NCBI GenBank assembly: GCA_936920195.1
Contig: CAKZHE010000062.1
Coordinates: 1-56,949 of the forward strand
Source: an uncultured cyanobacterium
GTDB taxonomy: Bacteria > Cyanobacteriota > Cyanobacteriia > Cyanobacteriales > FACHB-T130
Direction: 5' to 3'
Length of the DNA stretch: 56,949 bases
This document shows positions 17,255-27,418 of the stretch, piece after piece (the stretch's first letter is position 1; the number at the start of each line of letters is the position of its first letter). The translations under genes were made by a program, and so were the position numbers. Below the pieces are notes generated by a model, which made no database searches, was not told the DNA's origin, and saw only the letters and a list, made by a program, of their open reading frames with translations.

Positions 17255-17626
17255 TCATAAGATCGCATTCAAAGCAGGAATTAATCCACGCATCACGGCA
17301 ACCTGCATTGCCTTAGCTTTCCGCACCGAACCATGACGATAAACTTGCATTAACTCATTCAGTTTCTTAATTTCCTGTGCATTAAGCAATCCTTCACTAT
17401 GTCGAGATTGTAAATCGCTAAAAACTCTTTGCTGCTCTTCGCCCATTTGCAAATTACAAAGAGCCAGAACCTGTTCATCAGGCAAGGCTTCTATGGGGAT
17501 ATCATTAATAGTGCGATCAATCCATTCAATCAGCATTTCTTCAATCCCTTGGCGATTGAATGCGGCAATTTCCTTAACTTTTTTGACCAAAGATTCAGGA
17601 ATTTCTAAGGCGATCAACTCAGACAT
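17255..17626 (-). CDS. antitoxin-like or regulatory small protein
   Basis: The 123-residue protein starts at the ATG at 17624-17626, which has GTGAGGA just upstream; an ATG at 17650 is in frame but lacks this. The N-terminus LIALEIPESLVKKVKEIAA is like the strand-helix start of ribbon-helix-helix proteins. The rest is helical and ends with a basic stretch and MRGLIPALNAIL. Proteins of this shape are common in cyanobacteria and often lie upstream of small nuclease genes; no such partner is present here. It lies 29 bp downstream of the dynamin gene and is probably co-transcribed with it. Confidence 0.6.
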   Translation of the reverse strand: MSELIALEIPESLVKKVKEIAAFNRQGIEEMLIEWIDRTINDIPIEALPDEQVLALCNLQMGEEQQRVFSDLQSRHSEGLLNAQEIKKLNELMQVYRHGSVRKAKAMQVAVMRGLIPALNAIL

Positions 17627-17655
17627 ATTCCTCACAGGATTCACTACCATTAGGT

Positions 17656-19710
17656 TTACAAGACATCAATGGCTCGCAGTTCAGCGGCAATTTCCGCCTC
17701 AAGATTCTGCAAACGCTGTAATTCCGCTTCGCGATCGATTTCCCGCGACTGTTTCTGCTCTACCAAATTATTCAACTCCGCTTGGCGAGATTTAATATCA
17801 TCATTAATTTGTTTAATTACTTCCCGCTCGTAATTATCAAAGCAGCCTTTCACCGCTTCAAAAATTGGTTGCCATTGTTCCTGTGCCACTTGGGGCAAAT
17901 ATTTGATAAACTCCTTTTTAGTTAGAGCAATTAATTCTTGTCTGGCGGTTTCTACTTGCCATGCTCCCACCCCTAAACCCAGGACAAAAACTCCCAATGG
18001 TCCCCCAATTAAGGACAGGGAAAAGATCGAGAGAAAGCTCCAAATGCCTAATACTGCCAAAGCATTGACAAAGATATTTTTCCAGTCAAATCCCGCCCCA
18101 GCTAGAGCTATCCCCGCCACATTACCCCAGGCTAAGGAAACAAAACCCACCGCCCAACTCGCCCAGTTGGGAGAACTTTGTTCCACACCAATATTAATCC
18201 CGGTTTTTACCTGCTGTCCAATCAATTTTTCCCCGATAGTTTGGGATACTTGAGCATAAGCGGCTCCGTGAACGGCAGCACTGCGAGCTAGTTCGCCAAA
18301 GGCGGCGGCAATCTCCCGTTCGGCAGTTAATTCCCAAGCAGCAATTTTATCATTGATATACTGCTCGAAACCCCGTTTAAAAGCAGCATTAAATTCTTCC
18401 CGCTTGCCTCTTTCCAAAGATTCAAAAAAGCTGATATTGGGTTGATAGGGGGAAAAATCCGCCGCAAAAGTATTCCCCAAATTTAGAATATACGCCCGAA
18501 ACCCATCAGCGATCGCCTGCGCTTTCTTATCCCTAGTTTGGCGGATTTCGTCCTGAAAGCGATCGCGAATTTCTCCCAACTGCTCAAATTCGGGAGCCAC
18601 CGCATTCATCCGTTGTTGCAATTCTGCCAAATCTTGATCTAGTAGGGGGATGCGTCTTGCCAAAGCCTCCCGCACTCGATGATATACTTGTCCTGCCAAA
18701 GTCTTCGCCTGGTGCATTTCTGCCACCGCCCTTTCCTGAGTTAAAAAGTGATTCAGGGCTTGGGTAAACTCTGGAAATCCCGTTCCCACTAAGTTATCAT
18801 CGGGATTTTTAATTCGCCGTCGCAGAGCATTAATTGCTGAAACTTCAAATACTCTTTTGGCATAAAAATTCTGCCCATCTGCCTCGCAATATTCTCCCAA
18901 ATTATTGCTAAAAACTTGTCGCAATCGCGATTCTGCCGCCACTAACTCTTCAGCATTATCGGGATCAATTAAACTATCCCGGACTTCATCCCAACCATTG
19001 ATTAAAAAGAAAACCGTTAAACCTCGACCTTTGAGATAATTCTCCAAATAGCGGCGTTCTTCTAGAGTATAGGGTTGGGATGCCCGAAAGACAAACAAAA
19101 TGGCATGGCAGTTGTTGATATAACTCAGAGAAAGTTCATTTCGAGCTTCCGTATCATTTAATCCCGGACTGTCAATAATTTCAATTCCCCTTTCCAGTAA
19201 AGGCAAAGGATACTCAATTACCGCATGACTAACTTCAGGAAAAGCCAGTTTTGACTCCTCTTCCAGTTTTTTCGCTTCATCTGGGTCAATAGTATATTTT
19301 TCTTGAAAAGATGGCAAATCTAGTTTAACTGCATCTCGATTATCCTTGAAATGAACAGTTACTTTCTTATTTAATCCGTAGCGCAGCACCGTCAACAACG
19401 CCGTACAGGGATTGACATCGCTGGGCAATAACTTCTCCCCAATCAAAGCATTTAGTAAAGTGCTTTTGCCCCGCTTCAAATCTCCTAAAACCAATAGCCG
19501 AAAAACCCCTTGCCGCAAACTGTCACTAGCCAAGTTGATTTTAGCCACTTCCGCTGCTAATCCCAACCTACCCGATGCCGTTTCTCCCGCTAATTCCGCT
19601 TGGGCAATAGTATCAGCAATTTTACTTAAACGGCGAGCAATTTCTTGTCTAGTTTTGGCAACTCGTTCCAAATCGCCCAGCAAACTGCTATTTTCAACGG
19701 TATAGCTCAT
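17656..19710 (-). CDS. bacterial dynamin-like GTPase
   Basis: Dynamin-family proteins bind GTP and remodel membranes; the Nostoc BDLP is the classic bacterial example. This 684-residue protein has G1 GDLKRGKST (about residues 76-84), the G2 Thr in PCTALLT, G3 IDSPGLND, G4-like NGWDEV and a G5-like VSAI. A long helical stalk follows. A hydrophobic paddle (about residues 500-575, Trp/Gly/Ala-rich, for example WGNVAGIALAGAGF and LIGGPLGVFVLGLGVG) could insert into lipid. It ends with a coiled coil. The ATG at 19708-19710 fits the domain start; an upstream frame to 19809 would overlap the neighbouring small gene. It is preceded by a small membrane protein and followed by the 17255 gene, forming an operon. 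Confidence 0.9.
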   Translation of the reverse strand: MSYTVENSSLLGDLERVAKTRQEIARRLSKIADTIAQAELAGETASGRLGLAAEVAKINLASDSLRQGVFRLLVLGDLKRGKSTLLNALIGEKLLPSDVNPCTALLTVLRYGLNKKVTVHFKDNRDAVKLDLPSFQEKYTIDPDEAKKLEEESKLAFPEVSHAVIEYPLPLLERGIEIIDSPGLNDTEARNELSLSYINNCHAILFVFRASQPYTLEERRYLENYLKGRGLTVFFLINGWDEVRDSLIDPDNAEELVAAESRLRQVFSNNLGEYCEADGQNFYAKRVFEVSAINALRRRIKNPDDNLVGTGFPEFTQALNHFLTQERAVAEMHQAKTLAGQVYHRVREALARRIPLLDQDLAELQQRMNAVAPEFEQLGEIRDRFQDEIRQTRDKKAQAIADGFRAYILNLGNTFAADFSPYQPNISFFESLERGKREEFNAAFKRGFEQYINDKIAAWELTAEREIAAAFGELARSAAVHGAAYAQVSQTIGEKLIGQQVKTGINIGVEQSSPNWASWAVGFVSLAWGNVAGIALAGAGFDWKNIFVNALAVLGIWSFLSIFSLSLIGGPLGVFVLGLGVGAWQVETARQELIALTKKEFIKYLPQVAQEQWQPIFEAVKGCFDNYEREVIKQINDDIKSRQAELNNLVEQKQSREIDREAELQRLQNLEAEIAAELRAIDVL

Positions 19711-19756
19711 GGATTGTACCTGTAGTGGGGAATGCGAACTATTCGAGAATTGCCAA

Positions 19757-20074
19757 TTATTTCGGTGGGCGATCGCTTTCCAAAAAAATCTTGTATGCGA
19801 CCCAGGCAACAGTACCTACAATAATCGCATAAGCCAACCAAGCAGCAATCTGCATCGCCGCCGTCACTGCCACCACCACCCCCACAAACTTGCCCACATT
19901 TAGCAATTTGCGCTGCCAACCTTTTAATTTATCGGTTGGTGCTTCTTTAGTTGTTTGATAAAATGGCACTTGTCCGTTTACCTGCTGTTCCCGCAACTGC
20001 AATTCCCGCTCTCGCGCTTGCAGTTCTAGTTCCCAGCGTTGCAATTCTTCATGTTTGTCCTTGGGAGAATTCAT
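19757..20074 (-). CDS. small coiled-coil membrane protein upstream of the dynamin gene
   Basis: The 105-residue product starts with a charged coiled coil (ELQRWELELQARERELQLRE). One or two hydrophobic helices follow at about residues 60-97 (VGKFVGVVVAVTAAMQIAAW, then LAYAIIVGTVAW), and the tail is short and basic. It ends 46 bp before the dynamin start on the same strand, so co-expression is likely. It could anchor or recruit the GTPase to the membrane. No homologue with a known role comes to mind. Confidence 0.65.
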   Translation of the reverse strand: MNSPKDKHEELQRWELELQARERELQLREQQVNGQVPFYQTTKEAPTDKLKGWQRKLLNVGKFVGVVVAVTAAMQIAAWLAYAIIVGTVAWVAYKIFLESDRPPK

Positions 20075-20383
20075 ATTGTTTAAGGGTATTTACTCATAAA
20101 CGCGGCGATAGCGCTAGCGCGTATGCCTTTGGCACGCTACGCGAACGCAGAGCTTCGCGCTAACTCAAAAAAACCGCTACTTTAGCCTGCCTGCCTTCAA
20201 TCTAACCTCAAATCTCCCCCCTTAGCAGAAAAAGTTAAGAAAATTTAAGTTCAGGTTACTGTAATTCGCAGTTTTAGATAATTTAAGAGTAGACCGCTAA
20301 AATTTTGCATTCTATTCCTTTTCCGTCCAATCCCAAACTAATTAAACAAAAAATTAATTAGCGTTAACCGGAGCTTGGTAAAA
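20075..20383. repeat. intergenic region with a GC-rich palindromic repeat
   Basis: Bases 20096-20163 form a dispersed cyanobacterial repeat of nested palindromes (TAGCGCG, GGCACGC/GCGTGCC-like arms, GAACGCAGAGCTTCGC). The rest is AT-rich and contains the promoter of the pentapeptide gene; I see no gene. Confidence 0.6.
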
Positions 20384-21268
20384 ATGAAAGTTAATCATCT
20401 AATTCATCTTTATGAACAAGGAGCTAGGGACTTTACTGGGGTTGACCTCAAAGGAGTAGATCTGAGCGGAGTTGCCTTAATTGGGGTTAACCTCAGAGGC
20501 GCAAACCTGACCGGGGCAAATCTTAGTCGAGCCTTTCTCACCAAATCGGACCTCAGCGAAGCACTCCTCAACTGGGCAGACCTGAGTTTTATCAAAATGA
20601 GTGAAGGCAAAATGATTAATGCCGATCTTACCAAAACTAACCTGAATGGGGCATTTTTAGTCAAAGCCAAATTACCCGGAGCGAAAATGAGTGGTGCTAA
20701 CTTGAGCAGCATCAACTTACGCGCGGCAAACTTGTGGGGGGCAAATTTTTGTGGAGCCAGTTTAATTAGGGCGAATTTGCGCGAAGCCAATCTCAACGGC
20801 GTTAATTTCAATTGGGCAAATTTATCTGAAGCTCGACTCAGTGGGGCTAAACTCTACGGCGCTTCCTTCAACAATACTAATCTCAGCCGAGCCTTCCTCA
20901 AAGGATTAGACCTCATGGGAGTTGAGCTAGCCGGAGTCAACTTGAGCGAAGCCAAACTCAGCGGCTCTAATTTAGAAGGAGCAAATTTGGTTTCGGCAGT
21001 AATGAGCGATGCGGCTCTACGCGCCACCAACTTAACTGGAGCCAACCTGAGTAAAGCCAACTTAAGCAGAGCCTCGTTAGAAGAAGCGAATCTCACTTGG
21101 GCAATTTTTAATCAGGCAGATTTAACCGGGGCAAACCTCAGTGGAGCAGCCCTCAACGGCACGCAATTTGATGGTGCTTTGTTGAAAAATATCAAGGTAT
21201 CAGATACTTTCAGTGATTTTTTTTACTCGGCTGCTCATGAAAGAATGAGAGCGGCAATGGCAGTTTAA
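20384..21268 (+). CDS. pentapeptide-repeat protein
   Basis: Nearly the whole 294-residue product consists of A(N/D)Lxx pentapeptides (for example VDLSGVALIGVNLRGANLTG and ANLSKANLSRASLEEANL), which form a right-handed quadrilateral beta helix. There is no signal peptide, so it is probably cytoplasmic. Cyanobacteria contain many such proteins with mostly unknown targets. The ATG at 20384 has GGAG upstream; a TTG three codons earlier is possible. The long antisense open frames here are composition artefacts of the repeats. Confidence 0.9.
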   Translation: MKVNHLIHLYEQGARDFTGVDLKGVDLSGVALIGVNLRGANLTGANLSRAFLTKSDLSEALLNWADLSFIKMSEGKMINADLTKTNLNGAFLVKAKLPGAKMSGANLSSINLRAANLWGANFCGASLIRANLREANLNGVNFNWANLSEARLSGAKLYGASFNNTNLSRAFLKGLDLMGVELAGVNLSEAKLSGSNLEGANLVSAVMSDAALRATNLTGANLSKANLSRASLEEANLTWAIFNQADLTGANLSGAALNGTQFDGALLKNIKVSDTFSDFFYSAAHERMRAAMAV

Positions 21269-21294
21269 TATTATACTCGACTGTTGGGCGTTAG

Positions 21295-23049
<1,755 letters not shown>

Positions 23050-23256
23050 AACTCGGTTGTTAGTTGTTGGTTGCTAAGTTGGTAGACCCAAACAAAAAAA
23101 GTGTTTTATGCCCTGGCTTTCTTTGCCAAAGAAGATTGCCGAGTATATTTGTTTCTGTCGGCTGGCTTAACTTTTGGTTGTTGATAGCTAGGGATTCCCA
23201 GAAGCTAGTCCCTAGTTGCCAACGACTAACCACTAACCGCTAAACGAGGAGGTTTT
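23050..23256. repeat. intergenic region with imperfect palindromes
   Basis: A hairpin CTAGGGAT ... GTCCCTAG (about 23189-23214) and GTTGG/CCAAC-type and TTAGTGG/CCACTAA-type short repeats surround it. They are typical dispersed repeats between cyanobacterial genes. AGGAGG at 23247-23252 is the ribosome binding site of the next gene. Confidence 0.5.
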
Positions 23257-23673
23257 GTGGCCTATTGGATCAAGATTAATTATGAGCGAAATGAATATGT
23301 AATTGACCTCGACCGGATCAGTGCCTTTGCTTGCGCTCCCAACGGTAGAATCACGTTTTGGTTGCCAGATAGTTCGATTCCAATTATTATTACTCAGCAG
23401 GGCAATCCTGAAGACTATCATCAACTTTCAGAGTACGTTCAAAAAGCGACAAGGTACTCGATTAAATCATCTTGGATTAAGCTTTTTTACGATCGTTGTG
23501 AATATTTAATCGATCTGGATCGGATCAGCACTTTTTCCCATGCGGCTAATGGCAAGTTAACTTTTTGGTTGCCCGGAAGTTCCATTGAAATTATTATTAC
23601 TAAGCATGGCGATGCTGATGGATACCATAGAATTTTAGATTATATTAAGCAGAAAACTGGATATTCTTTGTGA
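23257..23673 (+). CDS. protein of two tandem copies of a ~65-residue domain
   Basis: The 138-residue protein is an internal duplication. Residues 1-65 (WIKINYERNEYVIDLDRISA, ITFWLPDSS, IIITQQGNPEDYHQL) match residues 72-136 (WIKLFYDRCEYLIDLDRIST, LTFWLPGSS, IIITKHGDADGYHRI) almost motif by motif. The pattern of short strands suggests a small beta-rich domain. It starts with GTG preceded by a strong AGGAGG. No enzymatic residues stand out; function unknown. Confidence 0.75.
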   Translation: MAYWIKINYERNEYVIDLDRISAFACAPNGRITFWLPDSSIPIIITQQGNPEDYHQLSEYVQKATRYSIKSSWIKLFYDRCEYLIDLDRISTFSHAANGKLTFWLPGSSIEIIITKHGDADGYHRILDYIKQKTGYSL

Positions 23674-23693
23674 TTTTGAATTTTAAACGATGA

Positions 23694-23784
23694 CAGGACT
23701 TACGCAACTATCCTAGGAATAGGGGCAACCACGGGGGGATTGCCCCTACAAAACACTATATTTAGAGGGTCTGCGTAAGTCCTG
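23694..23784. mobile_element. 91-bp MITE-like element
   Basis: The 13-bp ends CAGGACTTACGCA and TGCGTAAGTCCTG are perfect inverted repeats. Inside is a second palindrome, GGGGCAA-CCACGGGGGGA-TTGCCCC. Related pieces lie at 12519-12580 and 38677-38709, and a weaker one near 54675-54700, so it is a dispersed family without coding capacity. Confidence 0.75.
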
Positions 23785-23796
23785 GATGATTTGAAC

Positions 23797-24092
23797 TGGT
23801 TCCTAGGCTCCGCCTGGGAACCGATCTCAAGAGGCTCTGCCTAGGCTGTTCACTTTGCGAGTTTTTGAGGCATATTGTTCATACAATAACTATGTCAACA
23901 GAATGCGCCTAAATCATTGACACAAATCTGTATCCAGTAGGGTGCGTTAGCGGCAGCGTAACGCACCGTTAACTGGTAGGCGGTGCGTTACGCTATCGCT
24001 AACGCACCCTACTAATACTAATACTTTTTCATCCGAGGCAGAGCCTCTCAATGGGCATTCCCAGGCAGAGCCTGGGAACGAGTAAACGAGTA
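23797..24092. repeat. composite repeat: the GGTTCCTAGGCT palindrome family split by GTGCGTTA inverted repeats
   Basis: The left part (about 23797-23844) and right part (about 24031-24092) together correspond, in reverse orientation, to the 8331-8435 element. About 190 bp in the middle is extra. It contains two copies of GGTGCGTTA-N9-TAACGCACC (23941-23967 and 23982-24008), the second identical to 12469-12495. No gene lies in this stretch. Confidence 0.7.
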
Positions 24093-24104
24093 AAGAATGT
24101 TCAT

Positions 24105-24998
24105 TTAAGAGATGATTTCCCAAGCTAGTTTCGCCGCTCCTACTATTCCCGCTTGATTGCCTAACTCGGCAGGTAATATTTGCAGTCCAGCGCGAGAACT
24201 GGGGAGAACTCGCAGTTCAATTTCGGCGATCGCACTGGGTAAAAATAATTGGGCGCTGGCACTAACTCCCCCACCAATAATTACTACTTCCGGGGTGAGA
24301 ACATAAAGGATGCTAGTTAGGCCAATGCCTAACAACCTGCCATAATTTTCCCAAAAAGTCAACGATTTGCGATCGCCTGCCAAAGCGCGAGCAGCTAATT
24401 CTTCTGGCTCTAGTCCAGTATTGCGGCGAACGGCTAGAATTGAAATATATTGCTCTAAGGAACCGTTGTTGCCGCTGTTACAACGGGGACCATCGGGATG
24501 TAAATTGATTAATCCTAGTTCTCCGGCTGCTCCCTGATGTCCAGTAAACAGCTTGCCATCGATAATAATTGCGCCCCCAACTCCTGTTCCCAAAGTGATT
24601 AAAATCGAGTTGCGGAAATGGCGGCTCGCCCCTAACCAAGCTTCTCCCAATCCGGCACAGTTGGCATCATTTGCCAACGTTGTCGGCAATCCCGTTTTCG
24701 CTTCTAACCAGTCTGCCAAAGGCACATCTTGCCAGCCAGCCAAGTTAATTGCTACTCTAGCAATCCTCCCCCCTACATCCGCAGGTCCAGGCGTACCAAG
24801 TCCGATAGCGCGAGCTTGATGCTGGGGATCTAATTGGGCGATCGCCGCTACAATGGCCTCTAATACGGCTTCTGGGGTGGCAGGTTGCGGCGTTGGCACG
24901 GTTAAGGATTCTAAGCAAGTACCACTTTTTAAAAACCGTCCTAGTTTGATGGCGCTGCCACCTAAATCAATTCCAATTACCGATAAATCGTTTTCCAT
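24105..24998 (-). CDS. ROK-family sugar kinase (probable glucokinase)
   Basis: The 297-residue protein has the ROK ATP-binding start VIGIDLGGSAIKLGRF, the catalytic region LANDANCAGLGEAWLGASRH, and TLGTGVGGAIIIDGKL. The zinc motif of ROK repressors and kinases (CxCGxxGCxE) appears as CNSGNNGSLEQY, with only one Cys, a form common in cyanobacterial members. There is no N-terminal HTH, so this is a kinase and not a repressor. Likely reaction is ATP-dependent phosphorylation of glucose; exact sugar specificity cannot be read from sequence. Confidence 0.85.
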   Translation of the reverse strand: MENDLSVIGIDLGGSAIKLGRFLKSGTCLESLTVPTPQPATPEAVLEAIVAAIAQLDPQHQARAIGLGTPGPADVGGRIARVAINLAGWQDVPLADWLEAKTGLPTTLANDANCAGLGEAWLGASRHFRNSILITLGTGVGGAIIIDGKLFTGHQGAAGELGLINLHPDGPRCNSGNNGSLEQYISILAVRRNTGLEPEELAARALAGDRKSLTFWENYGRLLGIGLTSILYVLTPEVVIIGGGVSASAQLFLPSAIAEIELRVLPSSRAGLQILPAELGNQAGIVGAAKLAWEIIS

Positions 24999-25063
24999 TT
25001 ACTTCCGCTAATCTTTGCCCTAAAGCTGTTATCCATTGTACACTCGGAGGTCATTCGATCAAG

Positions 25064-26428
25064 TCAACTAAATTCCCCATTACCCATCTCTTCCTGCTTC
25101 ATCTGGTCAGCAATTTCTAAATTTCGGATGGCTTCCTGATTATCTGGTTGCAATTTTAGAACGGTTTTATAAATTAAAATTGCTTTGTCCAAATCGTTCC
25201 TTTGGAGGAGAAAGTTACCTAAATTCAGATAGATGGTATGATTTTCTGGATTCAGGGCGATCGCTTCCCGATAAACTGATTCCGTTTGAGCCGGAGAACC
25301 AGCAATTGCTAACAAACTGCCTAACCGATCGTAGGCATCAATTAAACTGGGATTGAGAGCTATCGCTTTTTGATAGACAGTCACAGCCTGCCAATTATCC
25401 CCAAGCTTTTCTAAAATCAAACCTAAGTGATAATGATATTCCGCTTGCGAAGCATCTAATTTAATTGATTTCTCCGCCATATTTAGCGCCTCTTGATATT
25501 GGCCTTTCTGATAATAAGTTTTGCCTAGATGATAGTAAGTGCTGGCATGATGGTTATCCCAAAGTAAAATTTCCTTCCATTTTTGTTCGGCTTCATTCCA
25601 ATGTTGGGCATTATGCAACTCTAAAGCTTGTTTTTCCAAGGATTGAATTACTTTCACTTTGGCATTAAATTCAAAATCAATATTAGAATTATGTAGAGCT
25701 TGAATAAATGGTTGGTGGCGAAACCTTTCAGTTAAAGTAGACCAACTATAACCATGAGTTTGATACCGATCCCAACTAAATACCTGAAGGCCATTCCAAA
25801 AGGTATGATGGGCATTGCAAGGTGTCGGTAAATCCAGCAAAAGTTGCGATTGGGGATAGGCTGCCATGAAATCCCAATTTGCCTGCTGGACAGAACTCCA
25901 GTTAGTATCATCAGCAATAATTAAAGCTCGTTCTGCCAAAAACGGTTTGACTAACAATAGTCCTAATAGCTGCGAGCGATAATCCCGCGCCCCACCATAA
26001 AAATAAACCCCGATTTTAATTTGGGGGTTCAGATTTCTGAGATCGCAGAAAAATTCTTCAAAATTCCGATTGTAAAAAAATACCTGTTCTTCCAAGTGAA
26101 AATTAATTAAATTATTAGTTAGCTGCTCAAAATTTTCACCCCGCACATCAAGCTCGGAAAAATTATCTACCGCATAGGCAGTTTGATGGGGGCGATTCAG
26201 AAGCGCCCCAATTAAATTAGCCCCTTGAAAACAACCAATTTCGCAATAAATTTCTCCTGGCTCTAGACATTGCACCGCCCAATTCAGCATTTGCATGGTA
26301 TTAACGGTAGTTAATCCCTTAACTTGGGCTAAAATTTCCTGAAATTGAGGAGATTGGGGACGAACTGATTCTTCCCCCCAAGATTGGTATAAATAAGGTA
26401 GTTGCTGAATAAATTTCTGATAATCCAT
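25064..26428 (-). CDS. methyltransferase-like domain fused to TPR repeats
   Basis: Residues 1-240 resemble class I SAM methyltransferases of the type found in glycan and toxin clusters: GEIYCEIGCFQGANLIGALL as motif I, then AVDNFSELDVRG and RALIIADDTNWSSVQQANWD. Residues 265-445 hold four to five TPR units (ASTYYHLGKTYYQKGQYQEA, AEYHYHLGLILEKLGDNWQA). Start ATG at 26426-26428, three bases after the stop of the upstream ABC permease gene, so both lie in one operon. A protein or glycan methylation role is inferred from the neighbouring surface-modification genes. Confidence 0.75.
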   Translation of the reverse strand: MDYQKFIQQLPYLYQSWGEESVRPQSPQFQEILAQVKGLTTVNTMQMLNWAVQCLEPGEIYCEIGCFQGANLIGALLNRPHQTAYAVDNFSELDVRGENFEQLTNNLINFHLEEQVFFYNRNFEEFFCDLRNLNPQIKIGVYFYGGARDYRSQLLGLLLVKPFLAERALIIADDTNWSSVQQANWDFMAAYPQSQLLLDLPTPCNAHHTFWNGLQVFSWDRYQTHGYSWSTLTERFRHQPFIQALHNSNIDFEFNAKVKVIQSLEKQALELHNAQHWNEAEQKWKEILLWDNHHASTYYHLGKTYYQKGQYQEALNMAEKSIKLDASQAEYHYHLGLILEKLGDNWQAVTVYQKAIALNPSLIDAYDRLGSLLAIAGSPAQTESVYREAIALNPENHTIYLNLGNFLLQRNDLDKAILIYKTVLKLQPDNQEAIRNLEIADQMKQEEMGNGEFS

Positions 26429-26431
26429 AAA

Positions 26432-27325
26432 TTATTTGTCTGAAGAACGGTTTGGCGATCGCGGATTAACGATCTCGCTCAAACCCTCTCCCAGTAAAGA
26501 AAGTCCTACCACCATCAAGGTTAACGCTAAACCGGGAAACAGCGTCGTCCACCAAATACCAGTCGGGAGAGCATCCAGAGCTTGCCGCAAATCTCGCCCC
26601 CACTCCGGCACATCTTCAGGCAATCCCAATCCTAAAAATCCCAAACCGCCTAAAATCAAGATAGCATCAGCAGCATTGAGGGTAAATAGTACGGGGACGC
26701 TTTGAATCACGTTCAGAAATAGGTAGCGGGATAGTACAGTCCAAGTAGAAGCCCCTAATGCCTGGGCTGCCTCGATAAATAATTCCGTTTTCACGCTTGC
26801 CGTATGGTTGCGGACAACGCGATAATATTGGGGAACGTAGGAAATGCTGAGGGCGATCGCGGCATTAAATACCCCCCTGCCCACCACAAAGGCTAAAGTC
26901 ACCGATAGTAGCAAACCTGGGAGCGTGTAAATTGTATCCATCAAAAATAATAGCAGCCGATCGACCCTACCCCCCAAATAACCGCTAACTAATCCCAAGG
27001 GTACTCCTACGCACAAACTCAAGGTAGTTGCCAGCACCACGACTTGGAGAGCCGCTTGGGAGCCAAACAGCGTCCGCGAAAAAACGTCATATCCCTGACG
27101 ACTGGTGCCAAACCAATGATTTAATGATGGGGGGTCATGAATAGGATTTTTCAGGGATTCAATCGGGTTTTGCAGCCAACCCCAAGCTTGCAGGGTGGGG
27201 GCAAACAGGGCGATCGCGATAAAACCAATAGTAATGCCAATCCCTGCCAGCATCAGCCGTCCAGAGAGGTTGTTAGTTCCCAAAAACCGCCAAAATCGCG
27301 GCAAGTTTATTTTATTTAACGTCAT
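26432..27325 (-). CDS. ABC transporter permease, DppC/OppC type
   Basis: The 297-residue protein has an N-terminal helix, a periplasmic loop with HWFGTSRQGYDVFSRTLFGS, and five further membrane helices. The coupling motif EAAQALGASTWTVLSRYLFL is in the fourth cytoplasmic loop. This is the pattern of the second permease of peptide/nickel/oligopeptide importers. No DppB partner, ATPase or binding protein gene is seen in this window, so it must assemble with subunits encoded elsewhere. The next gene starts 3 bp after its stop. Confidence 0.9.
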   Translation of the reverse strand: MTLNKINLPRFWRFLGTNNLSGRLMLAGIGITIGFIAIALFAPTLQAWGWLQNPIESLKNPIHDPPSLNHWFGTSRQGYDVFSRTLFGSQAALQVVVLATTLSLCVGVPLGLVSGYLGGRVDRLLLFLMDTIYTLPGLLLSVTLAFVVGRGVFNAAIALSISYVPQYYRVVRNHTASVKTELFIEAAQALGASTWTVLSRYLFLNVIQSVPVLFTLNAADAILILGGLGFLGLGLPEDVPEWGRDLRQALDALPTGIWWTTLFPGLALTLMVVGLSLLGEGLSEIVNPRSPNRSSDK

Positions 27326-27418
27326 TTGTAGGCGATCGCTTCCTAAAAAAAGCTTTATTTAGCCTATCAGAACTGTACCCGTCCCGCAATATGTCAGAAA
27401 AGCAAGGTAGTTGTGACT

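Noticed and set aside
20410-21096. Long minus-strand open frames across the pentapeptide gene
   Set aside because: They arise from the repetitive A(N/D)LxX codons read backwards and have skewed Leu/Ala/Arg composition; the plus-strand gene has a clear family pattern.
24105-24998. ROK transcriptional repressor
   Set aside because: There is no N-terminal HTH and the length equals a stand-alone sugar kinase.
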